Assembly: GCA_964396385.1 (NCBI GenBank)
Contig: CAYNFH010000069.1
Location: 1-26,858, forward strand
Direction: 5' to 3'
DNA: 26,858 bases
DNA from: CAYNFH01 sp964396385
GTDB taxonomy: Bacteria > Armatimonadota > Chthonomonadetes > Chthonomonadales > CAJBBX01
A program made the translations under genes and the position numbers. Numbering within the stretch: the first letter of the stretch is position 1; every line of letters begins with the position of its first letter. Under the pieces are notes generated by a model. It ran no database searches and was not told where the DNA came from. It saw nothing but the letters and a program-made list of their open reading frames with translations. Below are positions 8,416 through 15,732 of the stretch, one piece after another.

Positions 8416-8724
8416 TTAGTGGCTTTCGTGCTCCTTGCGCCAGTCCGAGGCGATGGCTGAGACACCCCAGCCGTGGGTGATCTGCTGCACCTTCTGCTGG
8501 TCCGCCGGGTTCAGCTTCTTGAAGTCCCCCTGGGACTCGTGCGCCTTCTGCTTCACAAAGTCGATATCCGCTGTCGGTGGCGGAGGCAGCGGCCGGGTCG
8601 GCGGGCCGCCAAATACCCGCATGCCGTACCACACGAGGAACCCGACCAGTACGACCACCGCTACGACTATCGGAACCGGTCCCAGTCCCTGCTTGCCGGT
8701 CTGCTTCTTGGCTTGCGTGCTCAT
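8416..8724 (-). CDS. Small single-pass membrane protein, unknown function
   Basis: The product has 102 residues; ATG 8724 has GGGAG 7 bases upstream. The upstream open frame to 8793 is the low-complexity repeat element E3 and is not counted. A short cytoplasmic Lys/Gln-rich start is followed by one membrane helix (about residues 18-36, PIVVAVVVLVGFLVWYGM), a Pro-rich linker (TRPLPPPP) and a charged C-terminal part (FVKQKAHESQGDFKKLNPADQQKVQQI) that reads like a short helical domain. I do not recognise a family. It lies downstream of the H-X9-DG gene on the same strand with E3 in between, so the two may share a transcript. Confidence 0.75.
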   Translation of the reverse strand: MSTQAKKQTGKQGLGPVPIVVAVVVLVGFLVWYGMRVFGGPPTRPLPPPPTADIDFVKQKAHESQGDFKKLNPADQQKVQQITHGWGVSAIASDWRKEHESH

Positions 8725-8748
8725 TTCGTTACTCCCACTGCATGGGAG

Positions 8749-8816
8749 GTGATGGGTGAGGGGTGAAGGGTGATAGCCGGAATCGGGACTCACCTCTCAC
8801 CTCTCACCTCTCACCT
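8749..8816. repeat. Palindromic tandem-unit element E3 (GGTGAGG / CTCACCT units)
   Basis: The left arm is made of GGTGATG-, GGTGAGG-, GGTGAAG-like units, the core is CCGGAATCGGGA (8777-8788), and the right arm repeats CTCACCT three times. The arms can fold into a long hairpin. It lies between two minus-strand genes and ends two bases from the TAG stop (8819-8821) of the H-X9-DG gene. Confidence 0.8.
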
Positions 8817-8818
8817 GG

Positions 8819-9736
8819 CTAGATCCCCGTCGTCCACTCCTGGATCTGGTTGATGCCGTTCAGGATGTCCTTCTGCGCCTGGGGCCCCAGGTAGCCGCTG
8901 TTGCCGTACCAGGGCGTATTCGGACCGAATGCGTCCCAGTTGTCGTTCTGCACCGATGCCTGCAGGCGCATGGACTTGGCATGGCCGTCCATGAAGATGA
9001 AGTCGGTCATGCCGCCGTGGTGGCCGGAGATACAGCCGGTCGCCTGGCCGCCTGCAGGGATCCCATCCGGCGTACACTCAAAGGCCATGGAGCCGTCCCA
9101 CAGGTTCGCAAAGAACATGCGAGTCTCGGCCGCCATGATGGTGTTGGCCGGCTGCTGCAGCACGGCGATGCTGCTCGGTGCCTGGACGCTTCCGGGACCA
9201 GTGTATGAGCCCCAGAACTTGCCCTCATCGCCCAGCTCGTTGTGACCGGCGTGGTCGTTGAGCGCGTAGCCGCGCGGGTAGCGGGTGGTCTCGTCGCCCG
9301 GCTCGCCGGGACCCCAGCCGCCCCAATAGACTACGGTTTGTGCCGACCAGGAGGCCGTGTTCTCAGGACACTGGTACAGTCCGCCGTTGCCCGGCGTGGT
9401 GTAGGTCTGACCGTTGTTGTACGGGCGCCCGCCGCTCTTGATGTATGGCTGCACCAGATCCTTCCAGATAATCTCCTTGCCCGACCACCAGGCGGATCCA
9501 TCCGGGAACGCGCGCATCAGGGTGCCGGTCTCATCGTAGTCCTGCCAGTACATCTGCTGGGCCAAGCCCTGCTGCTTGCTGTTGGAGAGACAGACTACCT
9601 GGCGCGCCTTGGCGCGAGCCTGTGCGAAGACGGGGAAGAGGATGGCTGCCAGGATCGCGATGATGGCGATAACTACGAGCAGCTCGATGAGCGTGAATGC
9701 TCGCCGCACTTGGCGGGAGCGCATGTCAGGATGCAT
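8819..9736 (-). CDS. Prepilin-type N-terminal / H-X9-DG domain protein (pseudopilin)
   Basis: The protein has 305 residues. The start at 9736 is fixed by GGAGG 6 bases upstream; longer readings lack a ribosome site. A type IV prepilin signal is present: RRA (residues 11-13), then FTLIE with the +5 Glu at residue 18, and a hydrophobic helix to about 35. The usual Gly at -1 is Ala here. The helix continues as LFPVFAQARAKAR, a form I associate with Armatimonadota. Near the C terminus HGGMTDFIFMDG fits the H-X9-DG motif exactly. These proteins are thought to be pilin-like surface or secretion components found in large paralogous sets; function is unknown. It follows the GntR/LacI-type regulator on the same strand, 130 bases downstream. 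Confidence 0.92.
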   Translation of the reverse strand: MHPDMRSRQVRRAFTLIELLVVIAIIAILAAILFPVFAQARAKARQVVCLSNSKQQGLAQQMYWQDYDETGTLMRAFPDGSAWWSGKEIIWKDLVQPYIKSGGRPYNNGQTYTTPGNGGLYQCPENTASWSAQTVVYWGGWGPGEPGDETTRYPRGYALNDHAGHNELGDEGKFWGSYTGPGSVQAPSSIAVLQQPANTIMAAETRMFFANLWDGSMAFECTPDGIPAGGQATGCISGHHGGMTDFIFMDGHAKSMRLQASVQNDNWDAFGPNTPWYGNSGYLGPQAQKDILNGINQIQEWTTGI

Positions 9737-9742
9737 GAAAGG

Positions 9743-9766
9743 CCTCCTTGCCGAGTGTGCTCGGCA
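9743..9766 (-). promoter_or_regulatory. Hairpin abutting the ribosome site of the H-X9-DG gene
   Basis: On the minus strand TGCCGAG-CACA-CTCGGCA (9749-9766) is a perfect 7-bp stem with a 4-base loop, and the GGAGG ribosome site (9743-9747) follows directly. The stem could affect ribosome access or mRNA stability. Regulatory meaning is inference. Confidence 0.5.
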
Positions 9767-9866
9767 TCTGCTCCGATGGGAGCGGTCGGTGTTGCCGGCG
9801 TCATGTAACAGGATGATTGCATGCCCAACACGCCGGACAACAGTTTCGTGCCACTTTGGTCCCACG

Positions 9867-11075
9867 CTAGCCTGTGTGGCCAGAGGGGACCCCTTGCGCG
9901 CTGCTGGACCTGGCGATCAACGCGGCAGGCAGCTCATGGTGGGCGGGCGGCTTGCCCGGATGGTTCATGCGCCAGAGGAGCGTCCGCGCCGCCGTACGGC
10001 CGATCTCTTCGAACGGCTGGGCCACCGTGGTGAGCCCTTCGCCGTTCGGCAGCACCTGGACGATGTTGTCGAATCCCGCCAGCGCGACGTCTTCCGGGAT
10101 GCGCAAGCCCAGCGCCGTCAAACGGCTGGCCACGTTGGCCGCCACGTAGTCGTTGACGCAGAGCGCCGCTGTCGGCCGCTCAGGGGGCGGCAACCGGAAC
10201 ATCACGTCGAACACGGGCCAGTTGGCCCGCCACTCGGGCTCCGTGGAGGCGGTGGCGGTCAGCACCATCTCCGCTACCCCGGCGCCGCCGTGGTCCCGAA
10301 GAGCGCGCCGATACCCTTCCAGCCGATCCTGCACGGTGTTGATGGGCTCGGCGCGTGTGATATACGCGATGCGCCTGTGTCCCCGGCTTAATAGGTGGGC
10401 CGTGGCCTCGTACATGGCGCCTCGATTGTCCACACCCACAAAGTCCGCCTCTATCCCGGGCACCATCCGGTCGATGAGCACCATCGGCACACGCTTGGCG
10501 ACCTCCTGGATGAGCTGCCTGTTGCTCGCGTAGGCGAATGAGTAGAAGACCAGCCCCCCAAAGCCCTGGTCCAGTACTGACTGAAGACGCGCCGCCTCCC
10601 GCGCCGCTACGTCGTCCGGGTCGTCCATCTCACCGCCAAGATCTAGAAACACGCCATGGTAGCCGGCATCGTCAAATGCCTGGTTCATGCCCCAGAAGAT
10701 GCGCTGCTGCGCCGTGGCGCCCTGCTCGAACCCGCCGTGCCACATCACCAGGGCGATCAGCCGCGAGGCACTGAGGCCGTGCGCCCGCGGCGGAGCCACC
10801 CGCACGGTAGACCGCACCCGCGGAGACGCCCGGTAGGAGACCACGATGGGCCTGCACCGCGGACGGATGGAGACGAGGCCGCAGTCCGCCAGGCGCGCGA
10901 TGGCCAAGCGGATGATCCGCCGGTGTACGCCGAGCTCCTCCGACAGCACGCGCTCCGCCGGCAGCCAACTGTTGGCCGGATAGACACCTGTGCGGATGCG
11001 CTCGGTCAGGACCGCCTCGACGTGGGCGACGGGTGGGGCGGGTGGATGGTCCTCTGCGGTCAACTTTGGAGCCAT
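9867..11075 (-). CDS. GntR-type DNA-binding / LacI-type sensor transcription regulator
   Basis: The 402-residue regulator has an N-terminal winged helix of GntR type (about residues 18-80; AVLTERIRTGVYPANSWLPAERVL is shortened here to its key block LPAERVLSEELGVHR). It is joined to a LacI-like sugar-binding domain (about 105-395; FGGLVFYSFA, HRRIAYITRAEP, AALCVNDYVAANV, DVALAGFDNIVQVLPNGEGLTTVAQP). This hybrid build is known from AraR of Bacillus, so a sugar-responsive repressor is likely. The start at 11075 lies nine bases after a TATAAT, so there is no ribosome site and the mRNA would be nearly leaderless. Downstream on the same strand is the H-X9-DG gene; upstream lies the GH76 gene. Targets are unknown. 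Confidence 0.9.
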   Translation of the reverse strand: MAPKLTAEDHPPAPPVAHVEAVLTERIRTGVYPANSWLPAERVLSEELGVHRRIIRLAIARLADCGLVSIRPRCRPIVVSYRASPRVRSTVRVAPPRAHGLSASRLIALVMWHGGFEQGATAQQRIFWGMNQAFDDAGYHGVFLDLGGEMDDPDDVAAREAARLQSVLDQGFGGLVFYSFAYASNRQLIQEVAKRVPMVLIDRMVPGIEADFVGVDNRGAMYEATAHLLSRGHRRIAYITRAEPINTVQDRLEGYRRALRDHGGAGVAEMVLTATASTEPEWRANWPVFDVMFRLPPPERPTAALCVNDYVAANVASRLTALGLRIPEDVALAGFDNIVQVLPNGEGLTTVAQPFEEIGRTAARTLLWRMNHPGKPPAHHELPAALIARSSSAQGVPSGHTG

Positions 11076-11083
11076 GATGGGCC

Positions 11084-11112
11084 ATTATAGTATCCGCTCG
11101 CATATCCGTCAA
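11084..11112 (-). promoter_or_regulatory. Sigma70-type promoter of the GntR/LacI-type regulator
   Basis: On the minus strand TTGACG (11107-11112) and TATAAT (11084-11089) are separated by exactly 17 bases. The regulator's ATG begins only nine bases after the -10 box, so transcription should start at or within a few bases of the start codon. The -35 box overlaps the stop codon of the upstream GH76 gene (TGA at 11109-11111) and repeats the TTGACGG unit of neighbouring element E4. Confidence 0.75.
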
Positions 11113-12506
11113 GTAGGTTGACGGAAGACGGAAGATGGATGACCGATCCGGAATCCGTCCGTCGTCCGTCTTCCGTCTTCCGTCAATGGTCTCTTCTCCG
11201 CCGTCGCCAGCATCCAGAACAGCCGCGCGTACGCCGCGTTGGCCAGGAGCGTCTTGGCGAACGGGCGGTCCTTCACCGGCAGCTTCTCGTACCGGGCCTC
11301 CCGGCTGCGCTCAGAATCGTCGGCTTCGAGCCGACACTCCTGTCCGGTCAGCCGCTGCCACGTGCGGCACTGCTCCTCCCCGATCGTCCACAGCCGGAAG
11401 TTGCGGAAGTAGAGGCCGTCGCCCGGGTCTCGCAGGTAGTTGTACGCGTAGTTGGCGTTCCGCTTCACCTCCTCTACCAGCCCTCGTCCCTCCAATCCCG
11501 GCAGCACAGAAGCAAGCTGCAGCAGGCCGTCCGCCAGGTAGTGCACGAAGTAGCCGGAGTCGAACCAGAATCGCTTATCCGGGTCCCGCACAAGCTGGTC
11601 GTAGAGCGGCTTGGTGCGGTCCGTCGCCGCGGCGGCCAGCCGGCGCGCCTTGTCAATGGCTTGCGGGTCCTTCGTCAGACGGTACAGCTCCACGTAGGCG
11701 CGGATGGGCACGCCCGTGTTGTAGGTCCACTTCGTCTCCATCATGGACCAGTCCGGGGCGTAGAGCCCATCCCGCACCAGCCCGTCGCGATCCAGGAGCC
11801 GGTCCTCGATCCAGGCGAGCGCCTTACGCGCCCGAGCGATGTTGCGGTCCGGCTCCAGGCCGGCACGTGCCAGCAGCAGGGCGGCGAGCGCGAATCCGGC
11901 CGTAGCGGAGGTGGTGCGGTCGCCGGTGCCGTCCTTGCTAGGGTCCGTGCCCCACCGCACGCCTCCGGGATGGTCGGTGTCATCCCAGCCGCCGGCCATG
12001 AACCGCTCCAATACCTCCCGCGCGCGCTCCCGATACGCTGTCGTTACCGATGCCATGGACGCCTCCACCAGGGTGATGACTACCCACGCGTTGTCGTCGT
12101 AGTAGCTGTCCCTGTTGCCCGGAAAGTAGAGCCAGGCGTCGTAGCGGTGGCCGGCGGCGTCCAGGTACTGCTGGAGGCCGGCGTACACAGCGGCGATGCG
12201 GGCGCGGTACCGGCCGCGGTGGAGTTTTTCGCCCTCCACCAGGGAGTGCAGCCCCAGAAGAGAGGGCCACAGGGTGTAACCGTTGTTATGTACGGGGTCG
12301 CTGTCCACCGTCTCCGCGCTGCGGACGGGCGCCCGGAACATGCGGGCGCGCGGATCCCAGAAGCGCCCGTAGACCAGATCCGTAAGGCGGGCGGCCTCGG
12401 CAGCGTAGGACAGAGGGGGTGAGGGGGTGAAGGGGTGAAGGGGTGAGGGACCAGCTACCATGCATGCCAGCGCCGGGATGGAGAGTAGCATCTGGCGGCG
12501 AGACAT
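11109..12506 (-). CDS. Secreted GH76 family glycoside hydrolase (probable endo-alpha-1,6-mannanase)
   Basis: The start at 12506 is preferred (AGGGG 8 bases upstream, then an export signal MSRRQMLLSIPALACMVAG with a Tat-like SRR). A longer start at 12569, overlapping the ROK stop as ATGA, is the alternative. The product has 465 residues. The GH76 pattern is visible: YYDDNAW with the paired catalytic Asp residues (137-138), GGVRW (181-185) and YNTGVPI (262-268), in an all-helical enzyme. GH76 members cut alpha-1,6-mannan. Residues 20-33 come from octamer repeat E5, and the last 25 or so residues (from LTEDGRRT) come from element E4, so both ends of the mature protein carry repeat-derived sequence. 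It is the second gene after the ROK repressor. Confidence 0.87.
   Translation of the reverse strand: MSRRQMLLSIPALACMVAGPSPLHPFTPSPPLSYAAEAARLTDLVYGRFWDPRARMFRAPVRSAETVDSDPVHNNGYTLWPSLLGLHSLVEGEKLHRGRYRARIAAVYAGLQQYLDAAGHRYDAWLYFPGNRDSYYDDNAWVVITLVEASMASVTTAYRERAREVLERFMAGGWDDTDHPGGVRWGTDPSKDGTGDRTTSATAGFALAALLLARAGLEPDRNIARARKALAWIEDRLLDRDGLVRDGLYAPDWSMMETKWTYNTGVPIRAYVELYRLTKDPQAIDKARRLAAAATDRTKPLYDQLVRDPDKRFWFDSGYFVHYLADGLLQLASVLPGLEGRGLVEEVKRNANYAYNYLRDPGDGLYFRNFRLWTIGEEQCRTWQRLTGQECRLEADDSERSREARYEKLPVKDRPFAKTLLANAAYARLFWMLATAEKRPLTEDGRRTTDGFRIGHPSSVFRQPT
11118..11186. repeat. Palindromic heptamer element E4 (GACGGAA type)
   Basis: Two 26-base arms (11118-11143 and 11161-11186) are inverted copies with two mismatches, each made of GACGGAA-like heptamers opening with TTGACGG. 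The 17-base centre is CGATCCGGAATCCGTCC. The whole element is read through as the C-terminal tail of the GH76 protein. Confidence 0.9.
12413..12450. repeat. Octamer tandem repeat E5 inside the GH76 gene
   Basis: Four units of 8 bases (GGGGGTGA, GGGGGTGA, AGGGGTGA, AGGGGTGA) have their T residues at 12420, 12428, 12436 and 12444. It lies in frame just after the signal peptide and encodes the Pro/Ser-rich stretch PSPLHPFTPSPPLS. No right arm or core is seen. Confidence 0.75.
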
Positions 12507-12565
12507 CCGGAATTCCCCTGAGCTCCCTTCCTCACACGCTCCCACACGGCCCGCGTCGATCGTGC

Positions 12566-13768
12566 TCATTTGACAGCCGCTTTTGCCAGGACTTCCTGGC
12601 CGGGGGTCAGCGCCTCAAAGAGGGGCATGGTGGCCGCGCCGAGCGCGGCGTCGTCCTCCGCTGCCTCCGCCTTGAGCAGCGGGAGCCGGTCTCCCACGCC
12701 GCGAGTGCGAATGTCCGGCAGGCGGCGGCTGAGCTCCTCCAGCAGACGGTCCAGCAGCGCGTCCGGCAGCCGACCGCCGAAGAGGATGGCCTGGGGATTG
12801 AGCAGGTTCTCCACAATGACAAGCCCGCGCGCCATTCGTGCCGCGGCCTGCTCGATCCAGCCCAGGAGGACCGGGTCCCCTCCATGGAGGAGCCATTCCA
12901 GGTCGGACGGAGCATGAGCACGGATGCCGGCTCGAGCGAGCGCCTCATAGAGCGAGGCCAGGGAGGCGTACAGCTCCAGGCAGCCGATGCCTCCGCAGGC
13001 GCAGCGTGCGCCGTCCGGGTCGACCGGCAGATGCCCGAACATCCCGGCGGTGCTGTGGGGGCCGCGGTAGGGCCGTCCGTTCAGGATGAGCCCGCCACCT
13101 AGCCCCACGCTGAAGTAGACGTAGAGGAAGTCCTCCACTTCCCGGCCGGCGCCGAACCACCGCTCGCCGACGGCTGCCGACGTTGCGTCTGTATCCAGGT
13201 AGGTCGGCAGATCGAGCTGCGCCGTCAGCAGGTCTCGCAGCGGGGCATTCTCCCAGCCGGGGAAGTTGGGGGGCGCCGTGACCCGGCCGGTGCGGGTCTC
13301 GATGGGGCCGGGGACGCAGACGCCCAGCCCCCATAGCGACTCCAGTCCGATCCCGCCGTCCAGGCAGAGGCGCTGCGTGACGGATACCAGCTCCGGCACC
13401 GCCTCGGCCGGGGTGGGGAAGCTCCACTCCCGGTAGAAGCGCCTCCGGACTCCCCCAGCCAAGTCCACCAGCACGCCCGTCAGATGGTCCCGGTCCAGGT
13501 GGAGGCCGATGGCGTATCCGCCGTCCGGATTGAGCCCGATCTCGACTGCGGGCTGACCGCGGGCACCCGTCCGCCGGCCCGTGGGCGTAACGACACCCTC
13601 CTCGAGTAGTTTGTCGACGATGTTGGAGACGGTCTGGGCGGTGAGGGCCGTGTAGCGGCTGATGTCGGCGCGGGACAGCGGGCCGTGCAGCCGCACGGTC
13701 TCCAGCACGATGCGCCGGTTGAACTGGTGGGCGTAGGTGAGGTTGGTGCCGCTTAAGGCGATGGTCAT
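12566..13768 (-). CDS. ROK family transcriptional repressor (NagC/XylR type)
   Basis: This 400-residue regulator begins with a winged helix (about 16-75: NRRIVLETVRLHGPLSRADI, LTAQTVSNIVDKLLEEGVV) and continues as a ROK domain. The ROK zinc motif is complete: His246 in GHLPVDPDG, then CACGGIGC (Cys256, 258, 263). The kinase-type NDA motif is TDA (Asp194), and the N-terminal ATP loop is degenerate (IGLHLDRDHLTG), as expected for a sugar-sensing repressor rather than a kinase. It is read divergently from the isomerase-kinase-mannosidase genes and is followed by GH76 with an ATGA overlap if the long GH76 start is used. It probably controls both arms of the locus in response to mannose or an oligosaccharide. 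Confidence 0.92.
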   Translation of the reverse strand: MTIALSGTNLTYAHQFNRRIVLETVRLHGPLSRADISRYTALTAQTVSNIVDKLLEEGVVTPTGRRTGARGQPAVEIGLNPDGGYAIGLHLDRDHLTGVLVDLAGGVRRRFYREWSFPTPAEAVPELVSVTQRLCLDGGIGLESLWGLGVCVPGPIETRTGRVTAPPNFPGWENAPLRDLLTAQLDLPTYLDTDATSAAVGERWFGAGREVEDFLYVYFSVGLGGGLILNGRPYRGPHSTAGMFGHLPVDPDGARCACGGIGCLELYASLASLYEALARAGIRAHAPSDLEWLLHGGDPVLLGWIEQAAARMARGLVIVENLLNPQAILFGGRLPDALLDRLLEELSRRLPDIRTRGVGDRLPLLKAEAAEDDAALGAATMPLFEALTPGQEVLAKAAVK

Positions 13769-13790
13769 CTATTATAGGGGCCGCCGCTAC

Positions 13791-13820
13791 TTGACATAGC
13801 TGCGGGCTAGCGCCTAATAT
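13791..13820 (+). promoter_or_regulatory. Promoter of the isomerase-kinase-mannosidase operon
   Basis: TTGACA (13791-13796), an 18-base spacer, and TAATAT (13815-13820) form a good plus-strand sigma70-like promoter, placing the start of RNA near 13827, about 65 bases before the isomerase gene. Confidence 0.65.
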
Positions 13821-13845
13821 TAAGCCAAGTTGATTTAATTAATAT
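13817..13845. promoter_or_regulatory. Candidate operator for the ROK repressor
   Basis: ATATTAA (13817-13823) and TTAATAT (13839-13845) form a perfect inverted repeat around a 15-base AT-rich spacer, in otherwise GC-rich DNA. It overlaps the -10 box of the plus-strand promoter. NagC/XylR-type regulators bind AT-rich palindromes, so repression by promoter blocking is a reasonable inference. Confidence 0.5.
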
Positions 13846-13891
13846 CCGCCGCCATTCTAGGCCGCCGCAACGGGGCTGTCAAGAGGGTTCT

Positions 13892-15720
13892 ATGGATTCT
13901 TTTGAGGAAGGGCGCGATGCGAGAGCGGAGTGGCGGCGCACCACCGAAGCCCTGCGGCCCGTCCGGCACACTCCAACTTCACCCGGAACCTACGACCTTT
14001 ACCCTTCGTTCCCGCTGGGGCCGGGCACGATTGAGGTGGGATTCGACGCCCTGGCCGCCCGCCTTGCGCCGCACAGGGTGGCCGTCCTCGACGGCGATCC
14101 GGCTGTTTTCTGGCCGGAGCTCCGCGCGGGTCTAGACGCTGCCCTCCAGGGGCGGGGCGCCACACTCACCTGGCTCAACATTGACAGGGCGCTGAAGCCG
14201 GAGCACGAAGTCGACGCTCTGGTCGAGCCGTTCCTGGGCGGAGACGATCCCCTGTTTGGCACGCGCTTCACCGGCTGCCTGGCCGATTTCTTTGATCCGG
14301 ACGCGCTAGCCGCGCTGGCGCCGGACCCCAACGCAGATCTCACTATTCTGTACGGTACCGGAGCGGCCCTTGCAGGGTGGGACGGGTTCCTGGCGTACGT
14401 TGAGGTCCCGCGGAACGAGCAGCAGTTTCGCTCTCGCGCCGCAGCTCCGGTGAACCTGGGTTGCGAACGCTCGCTGAACCCCAAGGCAGCCTACAAGAGG
14501 CTGTACTTTGTGGACTGGCCCGCCATGGCGGAGCACAAGCGCGGCCTCCTGCCAAAGCTGGACTTGCTGGTGGACGCCCAGCGTCCCGACGAGCCAAGCT
14601 TCATGACTGGCCCGGTGCTGCGCGACGGGCTCGCCGGCATGGCCCGGAGCGTCTTCCGGCCGCGTCCGTGGTTCGAGCCAGGGCCCTGGGGCGGGCGGTG
14701 GATGAAGGAGCGGTTCCCCGGATTGGACCCGGGCGCCCCCAACTATGCCTGGAGCTTTGAGCTGANNNNNNNNNNATCGCGCCGGAGAACGGCCTGCTCT
14801 TTGAGAGTGATGGCCGCCTGCTGGAGGTCGCCTTCGAGGATCTGATGCTCCTGGAGAGCCAGGCCGTGCTGGGATGGGCCGCAGAGCGGTTCGGCGATGC
14901 GTTCCCCATCCGGTTCGACTACCTGGACACGGTGGGGGGCGGCAACCTGTCGCTCCAATGCCACCCCCGGCCGGAGTACATCCGTGAGAAGTTCGGAGAG
15001 AGCTTCACGCAGGACGAAACGTACTACATCCTGGACTGTGAGCCCGGCGCGACGGTCTACCTTGGCTTCCAGGAGGGAGTCGACCCGGCCGCCTTCCGGG
15101 CGGACCTGGAGCGCAGCCGCAAAGAGGGCAGCGAGGTGCATGTGGAGCGATACGTGCAGCGGCACCCGGCCGCGAAGCACGACCTCTTCCTGATCCCCCA
15201 CGGCACCATCCACTGCTCTGGCGGCGGCAACCTGGTGCTGGAGATCAGCGCCACGCCCTACATCTTCACCTTCAAGATGTACGACTGGCTGCGGCTGGAC
15301 TTGGAGGGCCGGCCGCGCCCGCTCAACATCGACCGCGCCTTCGCCAATCTCTACTTCGAGCGGCAGGGATGCCGCGTCCGCGAGGAGCTGATCTCCCGTC
15401 CCACGGTGCTACAGACCGGCCCAGGCTGGCAGGTGATCCATCTGCCCACCCATCCGGACCATTTCTACGACGTCCACCGGCTGGAGTTTGAGCGGGAGAT
15501 GGAGGTCGAGACCGGCGGTACGTGCCACGTGCTGAACCTGGTGGAGGGGACGTTCATCGCGGTCGAGACGGAATGCGGCCCCGCGCGGCGAATCAGCTAT
15601 GCGGAGACATTCATTGTCCCCGCGGCGGCCGGCCGGTACCGGCTGGTGAACGGAGGGACCGGAACCGCGATGGTGGTTAAAGCGTTCGTAAAGGGACAAG
15701 GGTTGAGGGATGAAGGCTGA
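13892..15720 (+). CDS. Class I mannose-6-phosphate isomerase-like protein (interrupted by assembly gap)
   Basis: The gene starts at ATG 13892 (GAGGG 4 bases upstream). A run of ten N at 14766-14775 splits it and shifts the frame, but the halves belong together: the first ends SFEL and the second begins IAPENG, and the joined product is about 605 residues. The C-terminal half is cupin-type isomerase with expected metal-site blocks: LSLQCHP, TQDETYYI and IPHGTIHCSGGGN. The long N-terminal region (VLDGDPAVFW, FLGGDDPLFG, YVEVPRNEQQFR, NLG) occurs in similar long homologues I recall from other bacteria and has no role I can name. The likely reaction is mannose-6-phosphate to fructose-6-phosphate. 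The last residues (GLRDEG) and the stop lie within repeat E6, and the stop overlaps the kinase start. Confidence 0.82.
14766..14775. other. Assembly gap (run of ten N)
   Basis: The ten N are probably a placeholder. The base before the gap (A at 14765) and the ATC after it can merge by a one-base overlap, giving GAG CTG ATC GCG in frame (ELIA) with no missing sequence. Confidence 0.9.
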
Positions 15721-15732
15721 ACCCGGATCCCG
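15700..15732. repeat. Partial tandem-unit element E6 spanning a gene junction
   Basis: Units GGGTTGA, GGGATGA, AGGCTGA are followed by a core-like ACCCGGATCCCG. The left arm resembles element E1 (GGATGAGGGATGA), and no right arm remains. It contains the start codon of the kinase (15710) and the stop of the isomerase (15718-15720). Confidence 0.55.

Noticed and set aside
8725..8793. Longer start for the small membrane protein
   Set aside because: The added residues are encoded partly by repeat E3, and GGGAG supports ATG 8724.
13771..13776. TATAAT just before the ROK repressor start as its -10 box
   Set aside because: Only two bases separate it from the ATG, so transcription would start inside the start codon or later, and no -35 is present.
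14765..14845. Frameshift or pseudogene in the isomerase
   Set aside because: The frame change coincides with the N run and disappears if the ends overlap by one base.
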